DNA from: Haliea sp.
Lineage (GTDB): Bacteria > Pseudomonadota > Gammaproteobacteria > Pseudomonadales > Halieaceae
NCBI GenBank assembly: GCA_024642265.1
Contig: JAHEBL010000024.1
Coordinates: 1-37,233, forward strand
DNA length: 37,233 nucleotides
Direction of reading: 5' to 3'
Made by a program: the position numbers and the translations under genes. How positions within the stretch are numbered: the stretch's first letter is position 1; each line of letters opens with the position of its first letter. The notes beneath the pieces were generated by a model that did not search any database, was not told the origin of the DNA, and saw nothing but the letters and a program-made list of their open reading frames with translations. Positions 25,116 through 32,416 of the stretch are shown piece by piece.

Positions 25116-26036
25116 TCAACAGGCTTGCGCCGCTAGTGGAGGGGCACCGAATGGCACGGGCATCTCCGGATCTGTGGTATCCAGTAGCGGTATCAGGGCG
25201 TCCTTCGGCAGGCTTGAGTATCCCCTGACCCAATCCTTCATCCACTTGGGGTCCTGCTCATCGCGCGGATTGAAGCCGGGAAGAAGGGCCCGGAAACAGA
25301 AAGGCCCGACATTGAATAAAAACAGGGAAATCTCTTTGACTATGCTGAGCAGCGTCGAGGGTTTATACAAAACTTTATCTTTCTTTAAAAACCTCAGCAT
25401 ACCCCTGATCCCCATACCGAGCACGTGGCCGGAACCATGCAGGACACCGAGTGCCCTGGGCAGGTATTGGCCTGAGTAGGCCATATAGGTATCGAAGGCG
25501 ACGGTTTTGTGTTCCGTCTCCTCGATCATGTGCATGAGCCAGAATGAGCTGACGTGTGGGCTGGCGTTGGCAAACAGGGCGAAGCGCTTGGTAATGAGCC
25601 AGTGCGTGAAGCCGTTGGTCATGGCCTCGAAACCCGCCGAGTAGGCCAGCTGGGTTCTCAAGCTCCGGGTCTCGAGGCGGGCATACTGCGCCGTCATGAT
25701 TTCTTCCAGTTCCGCCATCTCCGGGTAACCCCTGCGCTTGAGCAACTCGTTATAGCGCCGATGGCATTTGAAGTGATTTGCCTCCTGCCGGTTGAAGCCC
25801 GCCATATCTTCGAGCAAGCCGGGATCATCTATATATTCCCTGGCCTTGAGTATCGAGCGGATCAGGAAGGGTTCCAGGTAGGGCATGGTCATGGAAAAAC
25901 CGTTGAACATGTGTGATCGGGCCCGGTTGTCCGGCACCCAGACCGGGTCCAGGTCCTCGGGAAAATCGAATGCGAAATCCCTTACGACTATTTCGTCTAC
26001 GTCTTTGGGGAGGTGCTTGTAGTCATTGTTTCTCAT
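25116..26036 (-). CDS. PF10118 'metal-dependent hydrolase' with di-iron carboxylate ligand pattern
   Basis: The product is 306 residues from ATG 26036, which has GGAG seven bases upstream. A GTG at 26048 is the less likely alternative. It matches COG3687/PF10118 (MFNGFSMTMPYLEPFLIR; FNRQEANHFKCHRRYNE; HMIEETEHKTVAFD). The name hydrolase is only a prediction. The acidic and His residues fall as Glu55, Glu85-x2-His88, Glu137 and Glu173-x2-His176, the exact ferritin-like di-iron pattern of desaturases and monooxygenases. It may thus be an oxygenase or desaturase. It lies between the MEDS regulator (22 bases) and the isomerase-like gene (14 bases). Confidence 0.85.
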   Translation of the reverse strand: MRNNDYKHLPKDVDEIVVRDFAFDFPEDLDPVWVPDNRARSHMFNGFSMTMPYLEPFLIRSILKAREYIDDPGLLEDMAGFNRQEANHFKCHRRYNELLKRRGYPEMAELEEIMTAQYARLETRSLRTQLAYSAGFEAMTNGFTHWLITKRFALFANASPHVSSFWLMHMIEETEHKTVAFDTYMAYSGQYLPRALGVLHGSGHVLGMGIRGMLRFLKKDKVLYKPSTLLSIVKEISLFLFNVGPFCFRALLPGFNPRDEQDPKWMKDWVRGYSSLPKDALIPLLDTTDPEMPVPFGAPPLAAQAC

Positions 26037-26058
26037 TGCCGTCTCCACTGTTAAGTGA

Positions 26059-26868
26059 CTAACGTGCCGATTGTTCGAGTAGTCCTGGAATAATAGCGGA
26101 TTTAATTCTTATCGCAGGGTGCGTTGCAAACGCCTGCAGCATCATGTGTGAGGTCACCTGGGTGGCTGCATAAGGGCAAAGCACTGATGCGCCGGGGTGC
26201 CTGGAAAGCATTTCGTCGAGGCCCAGTTCGTATTTTTCCAGCTCCCCGACCACGTCTTCGCCTTCATAGTTCTTTGCCCAGCTGCCCGCGCCGATCACCA
26301 GAATCCGGTCAAAGCCGGAGGCTTTGGCCGCCAGAATCGCCGACTCCACGAACGCGACAGCCCTGTCCCATTGCATGGAGCCGCTAAGGAAATAGGAGTC
26401 TTCAATCGATACGCACCGCAGTGCATTGGAAGCCAGTAAGTCCTGCTTGCCAAGCCTGTTGGCGGCCAACAGGTTTTCCAGGCACGATTTCCGATGGGAA
26501 TCCTCGATGACCAGAACCTGTGCGCCCTGCTTGAGGCTGTTCAGTATTTCCGGGCCGAGCGTCGCCCATTCTTCTTCGATGTCATTGCTGATAATGCAGC
26601 AGTGTGACGATGGCGCAAATGGCGCAGGTCGGGGGAGGGCGACAATGTCGGGCGGTTCGGGTGCAGGCGCTGTCGCCCCGGACGGGCTGATAAATTCAAG
26701 TAAGTCGGACTTGCGGAACCGTCTTTCGTCGCGCGCGCCGATACGGGAACACTTCAGCCGTCCTTCATTGGTCCAGCGCCGGATGGTTGCCTTGCTCACA
26801 TTCAGTAGCGTGGCCGCGTCAGTAATGGTCAGCAGGGGTGCGGGGACCCGGTCGCCTGAATCATCCAT
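26059..26868 (-). CDS. MerR-type HTH + MEDS domain transcription regulator (DcmR-like)
   Basis: This 269-residue protein has an N-terminal winged helix (LTITDAATLLNVSKATIRRW, residues 13-32, then GRLKCSRIGARDERRF) of the MerR/excisionase type. A C-terminal MEDS domain spans about 87-250 (HCCIISNDIEEEWATLGPEI; QGAQVLVIEDSHRKSCLENL; GASVLCPYAATQVTS). MEDS domains were defined in DcmR and in methanogen and methylotroph sensors of small hydrocarbon-type compounds. The start ATG 26868 has AGGTG five bases upstream. It heads the operon with the PF10118, isomerase-like and VOC genes and probably controls them and itself. AT-rich boxes lie in its promoter. Confidence 0.85.
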   Translation of the reverse strand: MDDSGDRVPAPLLTITDAATLLNVSKATIRRWTNEGRLKCSRIGARDERRFRKSDLLEFISPSGATAPAPEPPDIVALPRPAPFAPSSHCCIISNDIEEEWATLGPEILNSLKQGAQVLVIEDSHRKSCLENLLAANRLGKQDLLASNALRCVSIEDSYFLSGSMQWDRAVAFVESAILAAKASGFDRILVIGAGSWAKNYEGEDVVGELEKYELGLDEMLSRHPGASVLCPYAATQVTSHMMLQAFATHPAIRIKSAIIPGLLEQSAR

Positions 26869-27206
26869 GTTGCACCTGGCTCGCTTGTTGGAAGGGTATC
26901 TAAGCTCTACTAAACATACTTTACATATATATAGCCGTCAATAATTCCGCCAGGAAATCCATGCAAAGCCAATTTTGTGCTTTAACGATAGCTATATACA
27001 TTTATATATAACTTTGAGTTTTCTCCGCTCTGTTTTTCGTAGCCAACAATCCGTTGCGCCTGATGATTAATAAAAACCGGGTTTGATTGAACGGGCGCAG
27101 CAAACCGGTTCGAGCGTGTCTCCCGCGGTGCAAGCTAAGGCACCATTGAGTCTGGCAGACCTCTGTGCCACAGCCCGGATCATCCAGGCTGCGGACAGTG
27201 TAAGGC
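26869..27206 (-). other. 338-base intergenic region between alkB and the MEDS regulator
   Basis: No gene is supported here. The part next to the regulator (26900-27015) is strongly A/T-rich in an otherwise GC-rich window. It contains the regulator promoter, two related boxes, ACATATATATAGC (26923-26935) and GCTATATACAT (26991-27001), in opposite orientation, and the perfect palindrome TTATATATAA (27002-27011). The part next to alkB (27070-27206) is GC-rich and shows no intrinsic terminator. Confidence 0.6.
26913..26941 (-). promoter_or_regulatory. Sigma70-type promoter of the MEDS regulator operon
   Basis: On the minus strand, -35 TTGACG (26941-26936) and -10 TATGTT (26918-26913) are separated by 17 bases. 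The predicted start is near 26906, about 38 bases before the regulator ATG. The spacer holds the box GCTATATATATGT, where MerR-type proteins usually bind, suggesting autoregulation. Confidence 0.5.
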
Positions 27207-28388
27207 TCAGGCGAGCTGCTGCGGGGCGTAACGCCGCATCAGTTTCTCGCGCATGGAGGGCAGGACATTGAGCTTGGAGAAATCGCCATCCGCCCAGTCC
27301 AGGGTGCGGGGGTCCATTACCGCGTACCACAGCGGTGGAACGAGAGCGAGTGCGAACATCAGCGGATAGCCGCTGGGCAGCTCCGGCAGTTGCTCAAAGC
27401 TGCGCAAACTCTGGTAGCGCCGTGTGGCGTTGGCATGGTGGTCGGAATGGCGTTGCAGGTTGAACAGGATCAGGTTTGACATGATGTGGTTTGAGTTCCA
27501 CGAATGGTGCGGCTGGCACCGCTCGTAGCGGCCATTTTCCAGTTTCTTTCTGAGCAGCCCGTAGTGCTCGATGTAGTTGGCGCTGGTCAGAATGCCGAAC
27601 CACCCCCACAGCGCTTGCAGGAACAGGAATGGGACCATAACCCAGCCAAACGCGTACAACAGGCAGCCATACAGTATCACTGTTATCAGCAGCGGCTGCA
27701 GGACTTCGTTGTCGAGCGTCCAGGGCCCCCGGCCGGTGCGGGCCAGGCGGGTCTTCTCTGAATTCCATGCACGGCGGATAGCCCCGGGAATTTCACTGCA
27801 TGCGAATCCGTAGATAGACTGCCCCATTTTCGCGCTGGCCGGGTCTATCGGTGTCGCCACATCAACGTGGTGTCCGCGGTTATGCTCGATCAGGAAGTGG
27901 CCGTAACCGACCACCGCCAAAACGATTTTGGCCAGCCATCGCTCCAGCGTCGTTTTCTTGTGACCAAGCTCGTGGCCGGTGTTGATAGCGAGGCCGTTCA
28001 CGACGCCCACCGAAAGCGCCAGGCCAAGAATGGCGTACCACGGCAGGTTTTGCGTGCCCACAATGTAAGCAGTGTAGATCAGGGTGAAATAGTGAATGGG
28101 TACGGTCAGGTAGGTCAGCACACGGTAGTAGCGGTCATTCTCCAGTTGCTCCACGACTTCCGGGGGGGGGTTGCTGGAATCGGCCGGCAACAAGTGATCG
28201 ATAATGGGAACCAGGACATACCATACCGCCAGGGTCCCCCAGTACCAGGCCACCTGGCCGGAACTGATTGCCAGCCAGCATGAGATGACGGGCATGATCG
28301 GCCAGAACAGCGAAAGGGACCACAGCCAGCGGCGACGATCAGTGTAGGTGACGGTGCTGCCATCAGCACCAATGGCTTGAATCGACAT
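27207..28388 (-). CDS. alkB: Alkane 1-monooxygenase (AlkB-type membrane di-iron hydroxylase)
   Basis: This 393-residue inner-membrane enzyme inserts oxygen into the terminal carbon of medium or long n-alkanes, using rubredoxin-delivered electrons. All histidine motifs are present: HELGH (139-143), EHNRGHH (168-174), and LQRHSDHH (311-318). The AlkB-specific NYIEHYGL (271-278) is also present, which separates it from fatty-acid desaturases. A strong GGAGGAAA site precedes ATG 28388. No rubredoxin or rubredoxin reductase gene is in the window. It is divergent from a LysR gene across 104 bases with a shared dyad. Length is close to the family norm of about 400. Confidence 0.93.
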   Translation of the reverse strand: MSIQAIGADGSTVTYTDRRRWLWSLSLFWPIMPVISCWLAISSGQVAWYWGTLAVWYVLVPIIDHLLPADSSNPPPEVVEQLENDRYYRVLTYLTVPIHYFTLIYTAYIVGTQNLPWYAILGLALSVGVVNGLAINTGHELGHKKTTLERWLAKIVLAVVGYGHFLIEHNRGHHVDVATPIDPASAKMGQSIYGFACSEIPGAIRRAWNSEKTRLARTGRGPWTLDNEVLQPLLITVILYGCLLYAFGWVMVPFLFLQALWGWFGILTSANYIEHYGLLRKKLENGRYERCQPHHSWNSNHIMSNLILFNLQRHSDHHANATRRYQSLRSFEQLPELPSGYPLMFALALVPPLWYAVMDPRTLDWADGDFSKLNVLPSMREKLMRRYAPQQLA

Positions 28389-28453
28389 TTATTATTTCCT
28401 CCAGGATGAATCTAGGGGTGTGCGAGCAAGATGACACAGGGGCGTTTTTAGTG

Positions 28454-28480
28454 TCAAATTCATTATATTCGTATATTTGA
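28454..28480. promoter_or_regulatory. LysR-type operator candidate between alkB and its divergent regulator
   Basis: TCAAAT (28454-28459) and ATTTGA (28475-28480) form a perfect interrupted dyad with a 15-base A/T-rich middle. It lies in the only gap between the divergent alkB and LysR genes. A TTGACA (28457-28452, minus) overlaps one arm and could be the alkB -35 box, though no good -10 box follows. Confidence 0.45.
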
Positions 28481-28492
28481 TAAATATTTGTC

Positions 28493-29482
28493 ATGAGTGA
28501 ATCGATACGCCAACTGCGCCACGTGCTGGCCCTGTGTGAGCATCGCAACTATCGGCGCGCGGCGGAGGCGCTGTCCCTTACGCAGTCGGCGCTGTCTGTG
28601 AGCATACGTCGCCTTGAGGAGGAGTATGGCGTTCCCCTCTTCGTGCGCGGGCGCAGCGGCGTGAGTCCAACCGAGTTCGGAGAAATCCTGGCCCGCGCGG
28701 CCAGGCAGACGCTCGGCACCATCGACCAGGCGCGCAGGGAGGTCGAACTGCTCAGCAATCTTGAAAGTGGCCAGGTGGTTATCGGCTCCGACCCCTGGAT
28801 GGCGGACAGTATTGTGGCGCCCGCGCTCGCCCGTCTGTTGCGCAAATACCCGAAACTGCGATTTCGCCTGCGTACCCACAGTTGGGACGAACTCCAGGCA
28901 GACCTGCTCGCGCGCAACGTCGACGTCTACGTGGGCTCACCCTTCGAGCCTATGGATGCCGGCATTCGTGCCAGGACCTTTGCACTGTCTTCGCCGGTCA
29001 TCATATGCCGGCGTGATCACCCGCTGACCTTGCTGCCCGCGCTGTATATCAAAGACGTGTTGCCGTTTCCGCTGTTAGTGCCAAAACTGCCAGGGTGGTA
29101 TCTGGACTGGCTGGGTCAACAGTACAGCACCAGCCGCTCCAGCGAAGAGCTGCATGACCTGTTTTTGCGCGCGGAAGACCTGACGGTTATCAGGCGGATA
29201 GTGCGTGAAACAGACGCCGTCACTGCCAGCTTGATCAACACCTTTCCAGCCGATCTCTCACCGGATGATTTTGCGATGCTACACATTACCGATCTGGCGC
29301 ACATAGCTTCCCCGGGCGTTATTGCCACGCTTTCGGATCGGCCGATACCCGAGGCAACGCAGGGTTTTATTGACGAAGTACTGGTTGAGATCAAGAGCCT
29401 GGAAGCGCGGCTCGATATCCCCCGGGCGTCGCAGCGCCGTGCCATGAAGCAACGGCGCAAGTCCCGGGGCGGGTCCGGTTGA
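28493..29482 (+). CDS. LysR-family transcription regulator
   Basis: This 329-residue protein has the N-terminal LysR helix-turn-helix (RQLRHVLALCEHRNYRRAAE, then LTQSALSVSIRRLEEEYGVP, residues 6-48) and a periplasmic-binding-protein-like effector domain from about residue 90 (GQVVIGSDPWMADSIVAPAL). The C-terminus ends in a basic tail (RRAMKQRRKSRG). It reads divergently from alkB, the usual arrangement for a LysR protein controlling its neighbour. The ATG has no ribosome binding site and an A/T-rich leader (ATAAATATTTGTC), so translation may start on a very short leader. The effector may be an alkane-derived acid or alcohol, which is inference. Confidence 0.92.
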   Translation: MSESIRQLRHVLALCEHRNYRRAAEALSLTQSALSVSIRRLEEEYGVPLFVRGRSGVSPTEFGEILARAARQTLGTIDQARREVELLSNLESGQVVIGSDPWMADSIVAPALARLLRKYPKLRFRLRTHSWDELQADLLARNVDVYVGSPFEPMDAGIRARTFALSSPVIICRRDHPLTLLPALYIKDVLPFPLLVPKLPGWYLDWLGQQYSTSRSSEELHDLFLRAEDLTVIRRIVRETDAVTASLINTFPADLSPDDFAMLHITDLAHIASPGVIATLSDRPIPEATQGFIDEVLVEIKSLEARLDIPRASQRRAMKQRRKSRGGSG

Positions 29483-29746
29483 ATCGAGTCGATCGCATTG
29501 CCAGCCCGGACAGCGCGGTGTACTGGCGGTAAAGGCAGCCGAAGAGTTATAGGCCCATGCTTGCTTTGGTAACGCCGATATCCATAGCGACCGTGGCTTT
29601 TGCATCGTATACGCGGATATGGACCTCCAGAGCCTCCATAACGCCACAGGGTCCGGGTCCCCTGTCCATGCGCTGTTCGCTTGTTATTAACGCAGGCGGG
29701 AATGCCTGGCTTTGAGGCTGTTCGGATATGCCCTTTTATCTTCTGA

Positions 29747-30514
29747 TCACTCCTGCGGAAGCAAGGGGTATTTGAAATTCAGGAAGCCGTCTTCCGCGCA
29801 GACTGTCGTTCCGTTGATACAGTTGGATTCCGCCGAGGCCAGGAATGCGAAGACATTCGCTATTTCCGCGGGTTGGGTGAACTCATTGCGCATCTGCTCT
29901 CGCCGGATGTGCTCCCATAGGCCCATCTCCTCGTATTGGCGCAGCATTGGCGTATCCACCCTGCCGGGTGCTACCGCCGCGACGCGGATGTTATAGGGCG
30001 CCAGCTCCAGTGCCGCACACTTGGTCATCATATCCACCGCCGCTTTGCTGACGTTGTAGGTGAAGCTCATTTCCGCAGCCATCTGGCCATAAATTGAAGA
30101 GGTATTCAGGATGACTCCGGGCTTACCCAGGGCTTTGAATTTCCTGCCGGCAGCCAGGATGCCATGGTAGACACCTTTCTGGTTCACACCAGTGATCACA
30201 TCGAAATCCTGCACGGGATCGTGATCGAGCAGCATCTTTGCACTGCCGATACCGGCATTGTTGATAAGCACGTCCAGCGTGCCGAAGTGCGTTATCGCGG
30301 CCTCGATCATGTGTTCGACCTGGGCGTAGTCGGTAATATCCGCTGCGTAACCCTTGACTGTACCCTCATATTCGGCGGCCAGAAGCGCGGTCGCAGCCTC
30401 GTCCAGGTCTACTGCCAGGACGCGCGCTCCCTCTGCAATGAACTTTTCCACGATTGCCCGGCCTATGCCTCCGCAGGCACCGGTGACGATTGCTACTTTC
30501 TTTTCCAGACGCAT
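29747..30514 (-). CDS. Short-chain dehydrogenase/reductase (SDR 3)
   Basis: The product is 255 residues from ATG 30514, with AGGGAG six bases upstream. The longer frame overlaps the alcohol dehydrogenase gene and is not SDR-like. Motifs are TGACGGIG (11-18), an acidic residue after strand 2 (AVDLDEA, favouring NAD), NNAG (85-88), and catalytic Ser140, Tyr153 and Lys157. It lies 71 bases after the zinc alcohol dehydrogenase and is the last gene of the cupin-ADH-SDR operon that faces away from the AraC regulator. Likely role: oxidation of a hydroxyl or reduction of a keto intermediate. The substrate is unknown. Confidence 0.9.
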   Translation of the reverse strand: MRLEKKVAIVTGACGGIGRAIVEKFIAEGARVLAVDLDEAATALLAAEYEGTVKGYAADITDYAQVEHMIEAAITHFGTLDVLINNAGIGSAKMLLDHDPVQDFDVITGVNQKGVYHGILAAGRKFKALGKPGVILNTSSIYGQMAAEMSFTYNVSKAAVDMMTKCAALELAPYNIRVAAVAPGRVDTPMLRQYEEMGLWEHIRREQMRNEFTQPAEIANVFAFLASAESNCINGTTVCAEDGFLNFKYPLLPQE

Positions 30515-30585
30515 ATATTTCTCCCTGTTTATTGATGTTGGCCTGTGTTTACGCCGAATCCGGAAAAGTCGCCGCAGGTCAGGTC

Positions 30586-31647
30586 TTACAGTGTCTCCAG
30601 GCTGCCGCTGCGCCATGGTTCGACAATTACCTTGATATGATCGTTTGGCTTCAGAAGAACATCGAAGGCATCCGGGACACCGTCGATACCGACCTTGCCA
30701 GTGCACATGGCGTTCCAGTCCACTTCGCCATCGGCCAGCGACTGCAGCGCGTCTGCGAACTCCCCGGGCTGGTAGTAATATGAGAACCTGACGTCAAGTT
30801 CCTTCACCGTGGCGAAGGCGACATTAAACGTGATATCGGCCGTATGAATTCCCGTGAACACAACGCAGGATTTTTGCGGTGCGCGTTGCAGAAAGTCCGG
30901 AACCAGCGCCGCTACACCCACGCACTCGAAGATAACTGATCGCTGATCGCCGGCCAGTGTCGCGCACATTGCCATTTCGTCGTCTGTCGACGGATTCACT
31001 GTGTGCGTCGCGCCGAACTGCAATGCTACGGCCAGCTTGTCAGCCCGTGGGTCGGAGGCGATGATCGTTTGTACGCCCTGCATACGCAGTGCCACGATGC
31101 AGGCAAGGCCTATGGGGCCGCAGCCGGCGACCAGTGCTACATTGTCCTTTGCTACAGCGGCACGGTTTACCGCGTGCAGGCCTACGGCGAGGGGCTCTGC
31201 CATGGCCGCCGCCTCATCCGGGACATTATCCGGTATCGGCAGTAGTAGCGTTTCCTGCAGCAGGAAATACTCCGAATAGGCGCCGTGCACCGCCGGCGTC
31301 ACACCAACACCCAGCTCGACCCCCTCACTCAGCAGGAATGGCACCGAGGTCACGCGGCTCCCTACCGGCAGCGTTTGATCTGTATCCGGGCCGTAGGCAA
31401 CCACCTCGGCGCTGAACTCATGCCCCAGCATAATGCGCGGGTCGGCTGTCGCATCCGGGTTCACGATTCCTATGGCCGCGTATAGCTGGAACACCTCCCT
31501 GGTATGTCGGGTGATGTGCAGGTCCGAGCCGCAAATGCCGCAGGCGCGGCTCTTTACCAGCACCTGACCGGGGCCCGGTGCCGGCATTGGAATATTTTCC
31601 AGCCACAGGCGACCGTCCTGCATCACGATGGATTTCATTTCTGGCAT
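30586..31647 (-). CDS. Zinc-type medium-chain alcohol dehydrogenase without structural zinc lobe
   Basis: This 353-residue cytoplasmic dehydrogenase shows catalytic zinc residues in ACGICGSDLH (Cys39), GHEF (His76-Glu77) and EPLAVGLHAV (Glu151). The nucleotide fold is at GCGPIG (175-180), followed by Ser-Asp (IIASDPRADK), suggesting NAD. In place of the four-cysteine structural zinc loop, residues 97-125 read SRVTSVPFLLSEGVELGVGV and continue to AYSEYF, with no cysteine. That loss occurs in some tetrameric or threonine-dehydrogenase-like relatives. It starts 31 bases after the cupin gene and is in the same operon. The substrate is unknown; the pairing with SDR 3 suggests a diol or hydroxy-ketone route. 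Confidence 0.9.
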   Translation of the reverse strand: MPEMKSIVMQDGRLWLENIPMPAPGPGQVLVKSRACGICGSDLHITRHTREVFQLYAAIGIVNPDATADPRIMLGHEFSAEVVAYGPDTDQTLPVGSRVTSVPFLLSEGVELGVGVTPAVHGAYSEYFLLQETLLLPIPDNVPDEAAAMAEPLAVGLHAVNRAAVAKDNVALVAGCGPIGLACIVALRMQGVQTIIASDPRADKLAVALQFGATHTVNPSTDDEMAMCATLAGDQRSVIFECVGVAALVPDFLQRAPQKSCVVFTGIHTADITFNVAFATVKELDVRFSYYYQPGEFADALQSLADGEVDWNAMCTGKVGIDGVPDAFDVLLKPNDHIKVIVEPWRSGSLETL

Positions 31648-31678
31648 GTTGGCGCTCCGAAGATCTGCAGTTGCTTTA

Positions 31679-32215
31679 TCAGCCCATTACGATGGTGGCA
31701 TCACAATTTTTGCCTTCTGCTTCGCACAGGGCCTTGTACACGCCGTATACCGCCTGGGCATCCAGGATGCTGACCACGTTGCCCTGTTCGTCCACATTGA
31801 CGTTGCTGCCGAAGATGATGAAATTTACCACCGCGTCTTCAGTGGCATCCGGGGACACCGTAAGGGTATGTACCGAATGCGCAGGCTCGTAAAGATAAGA
31901 GCCTGCCTTGTTGATCAGTTTGGGATATTCCTTGTAGTACCACTCTCCCGCTTCGGTGAAGGCGTACACGGCACCGGTGTGATAATGGGTGTCGATGCAG
32001 AAGCCCGGCTTGAAGCGGTTGCGCACGATCCACAGGTTGTTGTTGAAATCCACCTGCAGCACCTGCAGCGTGGAGCCGTCGGGCAGGGCCACTTCCGGCA
32101 GGTCGCTCCGCTCGATCAGAATCGCCTCGCGTGCGTGCTCCATGGAGACAACGCCGCCTTGCGGGTTGCCGAGGCTTTTGAATATGTCTGACAGTGCCTG
32201 ATTCTTATCATTCAT
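31679..32215 (-). CDS. Cupin protein, 2,4'-dihydroxyacetophenone dioxygenase-like
   Basis: This 178-residue protein has a single cupin barrel. Motif 1, GFCIDTHYHTGAVYAFTEAG, gives His77 and His79. Motif 2, GSYLYEPAHSVHTL, gives His113 or His116. This suggests a mononuclear metal site, probably iron. The layout FKPGF, THYHTG, EWYYKEYP and SYLYEPA matches proteins annotated as 2,4'-dihydroxyacetophenone dioxygenase, which cleave a C-C bond next to a carbonyl. That assignment is from memory of the family and is only moderate. It is the first gene of the operon with ADH and SDR 3, divergent from the AraC gene, and should respond to that regulator. Confidence 0.8.
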   Translation of the reverse strand: MNDKNQALSDIFKSLGNPQGGVVSMEHAREAILIERSDLPEVALPDGSTLQVLQVDFNNNLWIVRNRFKPGFCIDTHYHTGAVYAFTEAGEWYYKEYPKLINKAGSYLYEPAHSVHTLTVSPDATEDAVVNFIIFGSNVNVDEQGNVVSILDAQAVYGVYKALCEAEGKNCDATIVMG

Positions 32216-32351
32216 CCTGAATTCCTCTTTATGTAACAGATGTTGGCCATCCCGGGGCTGAGCCAGCTTGGCGCGCCGCGGTGTGAGTCGGCAAGCGCAG
32301 TACGTCCGCTAGAACCAAGCCTGTAAGATAACGGTCCGGCATTCTCGTTTC

Positions 32352-32388
32352 TTGACATTTTGCGAACGATAATTGATATTTTGCGAAC
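32352..32388 (+). promoter_or_regulatory. Direct-repeat operator for the AraC regulator, overlapping a promoter
   Basis: TTGACATTTTGCGAAC (32352-32367) and TTGATATTTTGCGAAC (32373-32388) are 16-base direct repeats with one mismatch and a 21-base period, two helix turns apart. That is the layout AraC-family proteins bind. On the + strand TTGACA (32352) and GATATT (32375) are 17 bases apart and could be the regulator's own promoter, implying autoregulation together with control of the divergent cupin operon. Confidence 0.7.
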
Positions 32389-32416
32389 ATCATCCAGTTC
32401 GGGAAAATGAGAGCAT

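Noticed and set aside
26923-27011. A/T-rich patch as a horizontal-transfer scar or attachment site
   Set aside because: There is no flanking repeat, integrase or tRNA. The patch is explained better as a promoter/operator region.
29547-29669. 40-residue minus-strand open frame (MDRGPGPCGVMEALEVHIRV onward) after SDR 3
   Set aside because: It reads like plausible protein, but has no ribosome binding site, no recognised family and lies alone in a convergent gap. It could be a gene remnant; not enough to call.
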